DNA of 64,000 bases, taken from the NCBI GenBank assembly GCA_011947345.1, contig JAAVTG010000043.1, positions 806,001 to 870,000 of the forward strand, written 5' to 3'. Shown piece by piece: positions 1 to 11,107 of the stretch. Positions within the stretch are counted from its first letter, which is position 1. Every line of letters starts with the position of its first letter. A program made the translations under genes and the position numbers. The notes below the pieces were generated by a model. It saw only the letters and a list, made by a program, of their open reading frames with translations. It was not told where the DNA came from and made no database searches. Source of the DNA: Phytophthora quininea. Lineage: Eukaryota; Oomycota; Peronosporomycetes; Peronosporales; Peronosporaceae.

Positions 1-819
1 TCGTGTTGACGTTGATGAGGGACTTTTCAGGCGCCACGTCGTTGAGGATGTTCTTGATGCATACTGGCAGACGCACGCTATTGAACTTGTTACGTGCTAG
101 GAAGGCTGCAATTTCATACACGGACGTGCCGTTGTCCATGTTCTCCCAGAGCCCAAAGGGGACTGCAAGGCCAGTCTCCATACCGAACCAATTGACGCCT
201 TTGATGCCGACCGGGACCTCGGTGCCGTTCTTCGAGACGGCCCAGATCTGGCCGTCCTTACTTTGGTAGTCAGGAGTTCGCAGCCCATGTCTGGGTACGA
301 CTTGGGGTTGCCCACCTGTCCGTCATCCGAGATGATGACCTGGTCGTCGTTCTGTCCGTCCTTGATCTTGCGCTTATCGCTTTGGCGCTGCTCGTAGTTG
401 GCTTGGTCCACTTTGACCGCCTCGTTCTGGTCGATGGCCTGCAGAGTGACGGCAGCCACCGCTCCACCGACGATCATCAGGAGGACAAGCACTCCAGGCC
501 AAGTCTGCAGAATTAGAAAGCAAGGTCAGTAGGCTGCTTCAAGGGAAAAGGTACTAAGGACTGGGCAGCTCACTCGGATGCGGCCTTTGTAGTCTTTGGT
601 CTGCTCGGGTCTGAGCTCGTCCATCTCGGCAGCTTTGATCTTCATCTCGGTCATCCGCTGGCCGCCGGTCCCGTACGAGGCGGAGCCTCTGTCCCCCGAC
701 CAGTTGAACTGCGGCTCGGCGGAGGTGTCGACGTGGGCGCTGAACCGGCCGCTGGAGAAGTCTCCGGTCGAGTAGGCCAGACTGCCGCGGCGTTCGTCCA
801 CAGGGCGGTTCACCTCCAT
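1..819 (-). CDS. GH5 membrane-anchored glycosidase, copy 1 (5' part, runs off window)
   Basis: This is the N-terminal part of a glycoside hydrolase family 5 (cellulase-fold) gene, the first of four tandem minus-strand copies. Exon 1 is 819-574 and ends in the tail motif DYKGRIR. An intron with GTGAGC/CAG borders spans 573-505 (69 bp). Exon 2 opens with TWPG and a single hydrophobic helix (VLVLLMIVGGAVAAV), so a type II membrane protein with an extracellular catalytic domain is inferred. I chose ATG 819 because its start (MEVNRP) aligns with the starts of copies 3 and 4; the longer open frame upstream begins with TTG. Bases 8-350 are almost identical to 2108-2451. One G is missing near 272 relative to copy 2, which breaks the frame. 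The catalytic residues lie outside the window. Confidence 0.8.
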
Positions 820-1106
820 GCTCACGGGGATTGCATCCAAGCGAGGAGCCTCTGGGGCTTGAGCAGTCGATCGCAAAGTGAGGGGTGCTCTCTAGGCCAC
901 CGCTGAACCCACGACTAATATCCAGGACTTGTGTGAGAATCACATCTGATGTCAGCAAGCAAGTCGTAAGCGCGAGCTAGCGCTGTAAGCCACGCCCGAC
1001 GCGTTGGAATTTTGCGCATGCAACAAGATCAAGTCGTTGAAGGATTGCTATTTGCTGTTCGTACTGATCACGGAGATTAATTTGGTAGCTGAAGTGCGGA
1101 GACGAT

Positions 1107-2880
1107 TTACCTTGCAGGTGACGAAGACGAGGACTCGATGGCCTGCGGGAAGCACGGGAACTGCGCGAGATCTTGGATCGCGTCCAACGCGGCCATGCCC
1201 TCCATAAACACCTTGTTCGGGGTCAGCCAGTCGTCTTCCAACAGCCCCTCGGTGAACGTGCCGTACGTGTCGGCCGGATTGTACTGGTAGGCGCTCTCAG
1301 GGTTTAGAGACCACATGTAGCCGCCTGCATATCCCTTCTCGAGCATCACCTCGATCGTAAAGTCCGTCGTGCGCTTCGTCGTGAGCTTGGGGTGCCTGTC
1401 CTTGCCATACAGGCCTGCAAATTCGCCCAGCACCATCGCATACGGGGACGACTGCTGCAGGTAGCCAAACATGGCGTTCATGGTGGCTGCAACGTTATGC
1501 TTCAGCGTGGCATTGTCCAGTTCCACGTAATCGTCGAGGCCTCCTTCTGCATTGGGGTGCCACCGCCGTAAAGATACCAAGCCACACTCACTCCGGTGTT
1601 GTAGTAGTGCGGGGCCCACACCAATTTGTTCTCAAGATTGAGCGCGACGGGGTTGGCGCCGGCATGCTCCAGACCTCCGCCCCACCAGTCGTAGTAGCCT
1701 CTCTTCTTGCCGTTCAGATTGATGGTGCCGCCGCTGTTGGCGATGCCTTCAACGAACGCCATCCAGTTGGGGCAGCCCTCCAGCATCTGGTTGCCGATCA
1801 GCGCCGCTCCGTCTTGCCAATTCGGGGCGTCTCCACCCCACGAACACTCGTACGGCTCGTTCTTCAAGTCCAAACCGACGATGTTCCAGTACTTGGAGCT
1901 GCACAGGTTCTTGGTCAGAATGTCAACGGCTTCGAGGAACTGATCTTGCGTCACGTTCAGCTCTTCGCTGTACCAGGCACCGCCGGATTTCCGCGGGTCT
2001 AGCGTGTGCAGACTGATCAAGACCGAGACGTGTCGGAAGGCAAGCGCCTCCACGATCGACTGAATGGTCGAGATGTACGACGTGATGTTGATGGCTCGGT
2101 TGGTCTCGACGTTGATGAGGGACTTTTCAGGCGCCACGTCGTTGAGGATGTTCTTGATGCATACTGGCAGACGCACGCTATTGAACTTGTTACGTGCTAG
2201 GAAGGCTGCAATTTCATACACGGACGTGCCGTTGTCCATGTTCTCCCAGAGCCCAAAGGGGACTGCAAGGCCAGTCTCCATACCGAACCAATTGACGCCT
2301 TTGATGCCGACCGGGACCTCGGTGCCGTTCTTCGAGACGGCCCAGATCTGGCCGTCCTTACTTTGGTAGTCAGGGAGTTCGCAGCCCATGTCTGGGTACG
2401 ACTTGGGGTTGCCCACCTGTCCGTCATCCGAGATGATGACCTGGTCGTCGCTGAGTCCGTCCTTGATCTTCCTTTTTCGCTCAGCCGTTGCTCATAGTTT
2501 TCCTGTTTGACTTGAATCACTTTCCGCTCATCGATCGCTTGCAATGTCATCACGGCAAAGGCACCGCCAATGATCACTAGAAGGAGGAGAAGTCCAGGCC
2601 AGGTCTGCGTAACAATCGGTTAGAAACGAGCACTTGGTTGACGGCGATAAAAGAAAACTCAACTCACTCGAATGCGTCCTTTGTAGTCCTTCGCCCGCTC
2701 AGGTGGTCTGGTTAGGTCGAGATCGGCGGCCATCAGCCGCATCTCGGTCATGCGGTAGCCCGAAGAAGAGCTCCCCGACTCTGTCAGGCGAGGACCATTG
2801 GAGCTGTCGAGGTAAAGACTGTAGTGCCCGCTGGAAAAATCACTGGTCTCGACGGTCCGCGGGGTCAAGACTTCACCCAT
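1107..2880 (-). CDS. GH5 membrane-anchored glycosidase, copy 2
   Basis: This is a GH5 glycosidase of about 570 aa, predicted to cut beta-glucan or cellulose chains outside the cell. Exon 1 is 2880-2668, the intron 2667-2605 (63 bp) and exon 2 2604-1107. A cytoplasmic tail is followed by one transmembrane helix and the catalytic domain. Visible GH5 signatures are GVNWFGMET at the domain start, the acid/base Glu in LDLKNEP and the nucleophile Glu in VLGEFAG. ATG 2880 was chosen because the upstream open frame begins with TTG. The frame is broken twice, near 2478 (one A missing from an A run) and near 1558 (one C missing from a C run). Restoring one base at each gives 571 codons exactly, so these look like consensus errors. 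The precise substrate and GH5 subfamily cannot be told by eye. Confidence 0.85.
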
Positions 2881-3183
2881 GGCGCTGTCGGAGGATTGCA
2901 AAATGTGAAGTGAACTTGAGCCGACATACCATCGTCGGAGGACATCGATCCCATAGTCCGTTGACGTTCACGTGAGAAAAATAACGTACCATGGGATGCC
3001 TCCTATGGCGATATCCGTTTTGTTGCTGTCCGCCAAACGAACAATGCGAGGCGCAATTCTACTACCAACACATCTAGCATGACATTGTAGTCGACCTTCG
3101 TCAGCTCGACAAATGCAACAGTCAAGAAAGCTTTTCATCTGGAGGTTGTCTGTGAATTATATTGAAAATCCCTACTAACTACC

Positions 3184-4985
3184 TCACGATGAAACTGTTT
3201 GCGGAAAGCACGGGAACATCTTGAGGTCCTTCAGATCGTCCATCGCCGACATGCCCTTGAGGAACACCTTGTTGGGGGTGAGCCAGTCGTCCTCAAGCAG
3301 ACCCTCGGTGAATGTGCCGAACGTATCGGCAGGATTGTATTGGTAGGCGCTCTCGGGGTTGAGCGACCACATGAAGCCTCCTGCGAAGCCCTCTTTGAGC
3401 ATCACCTGGATCGTGAAGTCCGTTGAACGCTGGGTGGTCAGCTTCGGATGGGCGTCTGTGGCGTACAGACCGGCGAACTCGCCCAAAACCATCGCGTACG
3501 GAGACGATTGTCGAAGGTAGCCGAACATGGTGTCCATCGTCTTTTCCACATTGCTTTTGAGGTCGTCGTCACTCAACTCGACGTAATTCTCGATCGCCCC
3601 ACTTGCCGTCACTTCTCCAGATGCGTACATGTACCAGGCCGGGTAGACGCCCGTATTGTAGTAATGCGGGGCCCATACGAGTTTGTTTTCGACGCTGAAC
3701 TCGATGGGATTGTCGCCAGCCTTCTCCAGACCGCCACCCCACCAGTCGAAGTACGTGTTCGTCCTACTTCCCAGAGTAATCGTTCCTGAGCTAGCGATAC
3801 CTTCGACGAAAGCCATCCAGTTGGGACAACCTTTTAGCATCCGGTTGCCGATCAAAGCCGCTCCTTTCTGCCAGTCTGGTGCAGCACCGCCCCATGAACA
3901 TTGGTACGGCTCGTTCTTCATGTCCAAGCCGATGATGTTCCAGTATTCGGCGCTGCAGAGGTTCTTGGTCAGAATGTCGACGGCCTCTAGGAATTGGTCC
4001 TGCGTCACGCCAAGGTCGTCACTGTACCAGGCACCGCCAGATTTCTTGGGGTCGAGCGTGTGGAGACTAATCATGACCGTGATTTTGCGATACCCGAGCG
4101 CCTGCACGATGGTCTGCAGGGTTGTCATGTACGACGTGATGTTGATCGCTCTGTTGGTGTTGACATTGATGAGATCCTTGTCGGGTGGAGTATTCTTGAG
4201 GATGCTCTTGATACACACCGGGAGACGCACACTGTTGAACTTGTTGCGAGCCAAAATCCCGCAATCTCGTACACGGACGTTCCGTTCATCATGTTCTCCC
4301 ACAGCCCGAATGGAATGGCGAGACCGGTCTCCATGCCGAACCAGTTGACGCCTTTGATAGCGACAGGAACCTCGGTGCCGTTCTTCGAGACCGCCCAGAT
4401 CTGACCGTTCTTGCTTTGGTAGTTCGGTAGCTCGCAGCCCATGTCGGGATACTTTTTCGGATTGCCAACTTGTCCGTCGTCCGAGATGAGAACGCCGTTG
4501 TCCGTGAGCCCGTCGTTAATTCTTCGCCGAGCTTCCGTGTTGTTCTCATAGCGAGCTTGGCCAACTGTGGCCTTATTGTGAACGCTAATCGCACACGCCG
4601 TGATGATGGCAGCCGCTCCGCCCATAACGGTGCACAATAGGATCAGACCTCTATATGTCTGTAGTGACAGCAAGAAGACCATTAGATCAGCAATCCCAAC
4701 GCCAAACTGCTAGTACTGCTCTCAACGTACCCGGATGCGCCCCTTGTAGTCCCTCTGTCGCTCTGGGGGCGAGTCATCGCTCGGTTCCATGGCCATGAGT
4801 TTCATTTCTGTCTTCCGCTCGGCCATACTCTCTCGTCCGGATTCCGATGCGCGGTCTACATATGCGCTAGCACGGCTGCTGGTGTATTCGGTATTCCGGA
4901 AGGCTGAAGCTGGCGGTTCGCCGGCACTACCGGCATCGTTTGTAGTCTCATTCGACTTGGGCGGGACTGGTCGAACTATCTCCAT
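3184..4985 (-). CDS. GH5 membrane-anchored glycosidase, copy 3
   Basis: This third tandem GH5 gene (about 576 aa) has the same architecture as copy 2. Exon 1 is 4985-4731, the intron 4730-4659 (GTACGT...CTACAG, 72 bp) and exon 2 4658-3184. The intron sits exactly after the RIR codons, as in copies 1 and 2. The membrane helix is around LILLCTVMGGAAAIITA. The acid/base motif is GLDMKNEP and the nucleophile motif VLGEFAG. The C-terminus ends in FPCFPQTVSS. There is one frame break near 4257, where a T is missing from a T run inside the conserved GFLARNKF motif; adding it gives 577 codons. Sequence divergence from copies 1 and 2 indicates an older duplication than that between 1 and 2. Confidence 0.85.
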
Positions 4986-5166
4986 GTGCGCACGCAGGTA
5001 TAAGCTCTCTGCAGTCCAATTTGAAGAATGAAAAACTCCTTCTCCGGTCGATCGTGCTCTGCGGTTAAGTGTTTCAGAAACGGATAGCGAAAAACAACTA
5101 CCACGTCGAGTTCAAAATTGTACATATCCAAGGCAAAGGAAACAAAACTGCTCTCTAGAGACCCTC

Positions 5167-6912
5167 TTACACAGACCCAGAGCCGCTTGACACTTTCGTC
5201 TCGAAGCACGGGAACATCTTGAGGTCTTTGATCTCATCCAGAGCAGCAATACCCTCCACAAACACCTTGTTCGGGGTCAGCCAGTCGTCGTCCAGCAGGC
5301 CTTCAGTGAATGTGCCGTACGTGTCGGCTGGATTGTACTGGTAGGCACTCTCAGGATTTAGAGACCACATGTAGCCGCCTGCGTATCCAGCCTTCAGCAT
5401 CACCTCAATTGTAAAATCGGTTGTGCGCTTCGTGGTGAGCTTGGGGTGCTTGTCCTTGCCGTACAGGCCTGCAAACTCGCCCATAACCATAGCGGACTGC
5501 GAGGTTCCCAACAGGTACCCAAACATCTTGTCCATGGTCTTCTCCACGTTGTTCCTCAGCGTGTCATCGTCCAATTCCACGTAGTCCTCCAGCGCTCCCT
5601 CGGCGTTCTGCGTTCCCGAAGCGTAGAGGTACCAGGCAGGGCTCACACCAGTGTTGTAATAGTGCGGGGCCCATACCAACTTGTTGTCAATATCGAAAGT
5701 GATCGGAGCGTTGCCAGCGTCGGCGAGACCTCCGCCCCACCAATCAAAGTACGTGTTTTCCTTTCCGTTCAGAGTGATGGTGCCCGAGCTTGCAATGCCT
5801 TCGACGAAGGCCAACCAGTTGGGACAGTCTTTCAGCATTCGATTGCCGATCAACGTCGCTCCTTTTGCCAGTCCGGGGCGTCTCCACCCCACGAGCACTC
5901 ATGAGGTTCGTTCTTGAGGTCCAGGCCGATGACGTTCCAATACTTGGAGCCGCACAAGTTTTTAGTCAGGACATCAATGGCCCCCAAGAAATCGTCTTCC
6001 GAGACGCCTAATTTGTCACTGTACCAAGCGCCACCCGACTCCTTCGGGTCGAGTGTGTGGAGGCTGATCATGACGGTAATGTGTCGGTACCCCAACGCCT
6101 GCACGATCGTCTGGATCGTCGTAATGTAAGACGTGATGTTGATGGCGCGGTTCGTGTTGGCGTTGATGAGCGTCTTGTCAGGCGCCACGTCGTTCAGGAT
6201 GTTCTTGATGCAGACGGGAAGACGCACACTATTGAACTTGTTGCGCGACAAGAAGCCCGCCACCTCGTACACGGACGTTCCGTTCTCCATGTTTTCCCAA
6301 AGACCAAACGGAATGGCGAGACCAGTCTCCATACCGAACCAATTAATGCCTTTGATACCAACCGGCACCTCGGTTCCGTTCTTGGCGACGGCGAAGATCT
6401 GCCCGTTCTTGCTCTGATAGTCTGGTAGCTCGCAGCCCATGTCGGGGTATTTTTGGGGTTGCCCACCTGTCCGTCGTCCGAGACGATGACCCCATCATCG
6501 GTCAGTCCGTCCTTGATCTTGCGCTTTTCCTGCGCCGCGTTCTCGTATCTGCGGGCGTTGACGCTCATCTGGTCGTTGGTGTTGATGGCGTTGATGGTGA
6601 TCAGCGCGGCGGCCGCACCGATGATGGCCACGAGCAGCAGCAGACCGGGCCACGTGCGGATGCGGCCCTTGTAGTCCTTGGTGCGCTCGGGGGCGTGCCG
6701 AGCTCCGGTTCGACGGCCATGAGCTTCATCTCGGTCTGCCGCTGGCCGGCGGGTCCGTACATGGCGCTCTCGCGCCCCGAGTCGGTCATGCGCATGGAGG
6801 ACTCGACCCCTCCGCTGGAATGCTCGCTGTTGCGGAGGAGTTCGCTGTTGCGGAAGGTCGGGGCGTTGCCGTTACCGGAGGTGGGCCCCATGGGACGAGA
6901 GATCTCCGCCAT
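5167..6912 (-). CDS. GH5 membrane-anchored glycosidase, copy 4 (no intron)
   Basis: This fourth GH5 copy (about 582 aa) starts at ATG 6912 (MAEISRPMG). Unlike copies 1-3, the tail motif DYKGRIR runs straight into TWPGLLLLVAIIG with no intron. The membrane helix, GINWFGMET, the acid/base Glu in LDLKNEPHE and the nucleophile Glu in VMGEFAG are present. Three one-base losses break the frame: near 6695 (C run), near 6455 (A run) and near 5875 (A run). With them restored the coding length is 583 codons. The gene is the most upstream of the minus-strand array. A secreted or membrane-tethered glucanase acting at the hyphal surface or on host wall is the likely role, but the substrate is unproven. 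Confidence 0.85.
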
Positions 6913-7395
6913 TTCGCGCGCAATCGGATCAGCTAACTGAGAGTTGGGAAGACACACGAGAACGTCTGCTGCGGTGGATTCGAGACTGAGGACGAGAGCG
7001 AGTGGAGATTTGTATGGTCATGGAAGAGGAGCTGCGTTGTCGTCTCGCTGTTAGGGCGACCAGCTGGCGCTGCGGGGCAAGTAGGGCGAGCAGAATTTTG
7101 GTCTGAACCTCATCAGAACGCACGGGTCTGCAGCAGCTCGAGAAGGCTGGCACCTCCATTCGAGGGGAACACGACCGTTACCACGTTAGTCCTCGCAGTG
7201 CATCGGAGCGTGGCGACAAGAAGCTTTTATTCAGCAGAAAGAGACTCTCGTTCAAACAGCAAAACAAGTGCGAAATTAATAAATGTGCTGGTGCTGAGAG
7301 ATGTAGATGGCACGCCACGATGGTCAAGAATCCACAACGAGATAACAGAGCCCGCCGCTACGAACTAGGGCTTCGGCTGCGGACGTCGGATCACT
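6913..7395. other. Intergenic region, no gene recognised
   Basis: This stretch lies between the 5' end of GH5 copy 4 and the 3' end of the desulfurase-thiolase gene, both on the minus strand. It should hold the GH5 copy 4 promoter. I see no convincing coding sequence or repeat. Confidence 0.5.
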
Positions 7396-10300
7396 TTACT
7401 CTATTGCTGCCTCGTCCTCCTCTGTCGAGCTGCTCGTCGCCGAGGCGGCGTTGGGCGTGGTCTGCTTCTCTGCGGCCTTCTTGTCTTTGCCTTTGCTGGA
7501 TGGAGCTCGTTTGCGCTCCTGCTTGGCCTGCTCGATGCGGGCGCGCACGGCCTCCAGTGGCGCGTAGCTGGTGTCGTCCATGAGCGGCAGCAGTGCACGA
7601 CGCAGGCTGTTGTACATCTCCGGGTACAGACTCTCCTCCTGAGCGAGCATCTTTTTGATGCGATGGCGCTCCTTGGGCTCCTCGAAGCAGGCGGGGCAGT
7701 TCTCATTAATCACGGGCAAACGCGAGTCGTAGGCAAACTTCTTCAGCTCGACCTCGCGCACGTAGGCCAGCGGACGCAGCACTTGGATGTCGCGCTGGTC
7801 GTTCCAGTACTTGGCCTTCATAGTACGAAGCTGTCCGTTGTGCATGGCCGACATGAAGAAACTCTCGGCCAAATCATCGAGGTGCTGAGCCAGCACCAGC
7901 TTGTTGAAACCCTCCTTACGGCAGCACGTGTACAGCACACCGCGTTTCATGCGAGCGCAGTAGCTGCACAACGAGTCGCCATTCATCTCGCACGTGGCAC
8001 GCTCGATGATGTTCTCCGAGAGGTAGAAATACGGCACGCCCAACGCTCGCATGTACTCTTTCAGAGGGCTCGGATCAAACGACGGCGTCTGAGGGTCCAC
8101 CGTAGCGCAGGCCAGCTCGAAGCGAACTGGGGCGCGCTTCTGGAAGCGCAGCAACACGTGCAACAAGCTCAGCGAGTCCTTGCCGCCAGACACACCCAGC
8201 AGCAATCGGTCTCCGTCCTGGATCATATCCCACTGCATCATTGCCTGCCCCACCCAGCGCATGAGCTTTTTCGGGGGCGTAGGGAACAACTTCGTAGCCG
8301 CTGTCTTCTGCGCCATGGCTGTCGTAGTCCCCTGTACAGTGGCTGCTGTTACGCCAAGTCCACACGTTGGTGGAGTACGCACTGAGCAGCGGCTGGTGCT
8401 ACATTTGCCCGTGCTGCAGACACTCTTAGCCTTCTTCGTAGTTGTGACTGGGGTTTCAGCAGCGTCAGGTCCGTTCGATGTCGAGCGAAGAGGGTATTTG
8501 CCACCAGTCTGCCGATCATTGTCAGCCGAACCACTAAACGCCTTTGCGACGTTGATAGTACCGTTCGCTGGGGCTGGAGTCGCTGGAACGGGGCAGCACG
8601 TCCCTGTTGCGCATACTGGGGCAGGTGCAGCGCCGGCGACTTCTTTCCACTGACCTCTGAGCTCTCCAGTCTGGTATCGTGCAGGTTGATACGGCCCTCG
8701 GATAATCTCAGTCAGTATCGGCTTCTCTCTTCTCGTAACGGCCTCCACTGCCTCTGAAGGATACACGAACCAGCGAAGTGCGTCGTCGTCCGCTTGCTCA
8801 AGCATTTGAGAAGCAGAAGCGGCCACTACCTGGGACGAACTGCTCTTCTCACTCACGAGGACCGCCAGCCTCCGTGCCTCTGCCAAGTTTTCTGCCCGGT
8901 GAGCAGCCAGCTCCTTCTCGTCGCCGCTCAGAGTTTGCGATCGAGTTTTCTCTTCAAGCGAAGTTGCGAAATGGGAAAGCCACTTGCGGTCGGGGAACTT
9001 GGTGAAGCGAGTTGTGTGTTTCCACGCGCCACTTTTGTGGTTGAATTTGTAATGCGGAAGGAACTTCCAGCCGTCCGTTGCTACGAAATGCACGGCAGCG
9101 AGCACATATTCGAGCTCCGACTCGCTCATGAAGTACGGGAAGCTCATTCGCGTGAAGCCAGGACGCAGCATTTCCTTCTTTTCGATCAGCGCGCGTTCAA
9201 GAGCGAGCACATCGTGTCTGGCGAGTCCTAGCAGTCTCGTGGCGTACGGACCGGCACACTGGCAGCCGCCACGCGTCTGAATCCCAAAGAGATCGTTCAG
9301 CAGCGCGCACACAAAGTTGTAGTGCAGAAATCGCTCGCCGAAGCGCACTAGGAAAGAGAAGACAGGGATGTGCTCCACCTTCTCGCTTTGGCGACCTAGC
9401 AGCACGATATGGTCGTTCTGACTCAGCGACTCGCGCACACGTTGCACGTTGCGGCGTTCCAGGGCCATGATGTTCTTCACACCCACACGCTGCTTCAGCT
9501 CAAAGGCGAGGCCCAGTCGTATGCTGCCCAAAATGTCGGGCGTTCCTCCCTCTTCACGCTCGGCACGGTTTGACAGGTAGCGGTGGTCGTTCTCCGTGAC
9601 GAAAAGACCGTTCCACCGCCTGGGGTGGTCGGCACTGCGTTGGTAAGCAGTCGCTTCTTCACAACGAGCACTCCAGGGGACCCGGGACCGCCAATAAACT
9701 TGTGACCGGAGATGAACACTGCGTCCTTGTAGACAAACGGACGCAGCTTCTCATCGGTCACCACGGGGTTCATGTCGATCTTGACGTACGGCGCACACGT
9801 CGCGTAGTCCCAGCAGGCCAGCGCGCCATTTTGATGCAGCAACGCCGAGACTGCGTTTACGTCCGTCAGCACGCCAGTAAGATTCGACGCTGCCGAGAAC
9901 GCCCCGATCTTCAGCGGTCGGTGCGCGTAGACCTGCAGCTGTTGCTCCAGCGCCTTGAGGTCCATCTCTCCGTTGTCATCTTCAGGGATCGATACTATCT
10001 CCGCCGCGCTCTCCCGCCACGGCAGCAGGTTCGAATGGTGCTCAAACGGCCCGGCAAAGACCACGGGTCTCTGCTTCGGGTCGTTCCCAGTGAATTGCAG
10101 GCCAAGAGCAGCCACCAACTTGCTCACTGCACTGGTGGAGCCCTGTCCCGTAAACAGCACGCAGTCCTCCGCCCCGCGCCCCGTGATTTTGGCGTTGACC
10201 GCCTGCGCGACGATCTGCCTAGCCTCGTGGCGGAAGCATGTGGTCTGCAGCCCCGTGATGGACGTGGTGGTGTGCGTGTTGCCGTAGAGAGGCGCGACCT

Positions 10301-10556
10301 CCGAGAGCAGATAGTCCTCGATGCACTGCAGCGGCTTGGAGCTGGCGGTGAAGTCTGCATAGCTCAACACGCGCGGGCCGAAGGGCGAGTCGATGAGCGA
10401 GCGTCTGCCCACGACGTTCTGGGCGATGAGGTGTACAGTCTCGAGTGCAGCGACGTCCACCTGCTCCTGACTGGCGTCCTGGATCTGCGGCGTGAGGTCC
10501 TCCTCCAGCTCCTCGCAGAAGAAGCGAGCGGCAGCGCCCTCGTCCGTCAGCGCCAT
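7396..10556 (-). CDS. SufS-like cysteine desulfurase fused to TtcA-type tRNA thiolase
   Basis: One gene encodes two enzymes. The first half is a class V aminotransferase-fold, PLP-dependent protein: the Schiff-base Lys lies in FISGHKFIGGPGSPG, and a RGGCQCAGP motif aligns with the catalytic-Cys loop of type II (SufS-like) cysteine desulfurases. A linker follows with two cysteine clusters, CATGTCC and CSTGKCSTSRC. The second half is a PP-loop ATPase of the TtcA family, with ATP loop GVSGGKDS, CSYC and NENCPAC, matching the Fe-S cysteines of enzymes that thiolate C32 of tRNA. An intramolecular sulfur relay from cysteine to tRNA is inferred. ATG 10556 (MALTDE) is the likely start; an in-frame ATG at 10709 is possible. 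One T is missing near 9605; restoring it gives 1054 codons. Confidence 0.82.
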
Positions 10557-10959
10557 TGTGAAACAGTCAGATGATGCGATGACCAGCCGTTGGTACCACT
10601 TTTGTTTTGGTACATGGCTACGCAACTTCAACTTGTTGAGTTTCTTCTTCCCATCGGAAGATCGGTCAGGAAGCTGCTGCAAACGACGGAATACCAAAAA
10701 CACGGGCATTACTAAGTTTTGAAATGTTGAAGACAAACACAGTCGTGGGAGCTGGAACTCCCAAAGTGTACCAACGTGTACTTGCTACTGTTTATGCTTG
10801 ACGTGGTAAAACCACAAGTAACCTCTTCATCTCGCCTGCCCTTGCGGGCAGTCCAGGAGACTACGAGTCTACTAATAGTTCCTAACTATCCTGCAACCAC
10901 TGCTGTAACCACCCACATCCTCGCAACCTTATCTAGATGCGATGGTCATCAATCTCAAC
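10557..10959. other. Intergenic region before the MULE
   Basis: This is the presumed promoter region of the minus-strand desulfurase-thiolase gene. An open frame continuous with that gene extends to 10736 but begins with TTG. No other gene is visible. The outer end of the MULE terminal repeat begins at about 10960. Confidence 0.4.
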
Positions 10960-11107
10960 ACTAAGGAGAGCCATTTCGGCGGAGGCCATTTTCAGAAAAG
11001 GATCGCTCGGCGGGCCTATGTACTAGATACAGTCTGACATCGCCTAGCATACTAAATCCTAGTGAAGCAAGCCATCGTGTCCGTTGCAGCCGGGTGTGTC
11101 CGTTGCA
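10960..11107 (+). repeat. MULE left terminal inverted repeat
   Basis: This 148-bp repeat starts ACTAAGGAG. It is inverted at 14567-14722 with few substitutions and one 8-bp length difference. Its inner end carries GTGTCCGTTGCA twice, separated by 7 bp. Confidence 0.9.
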
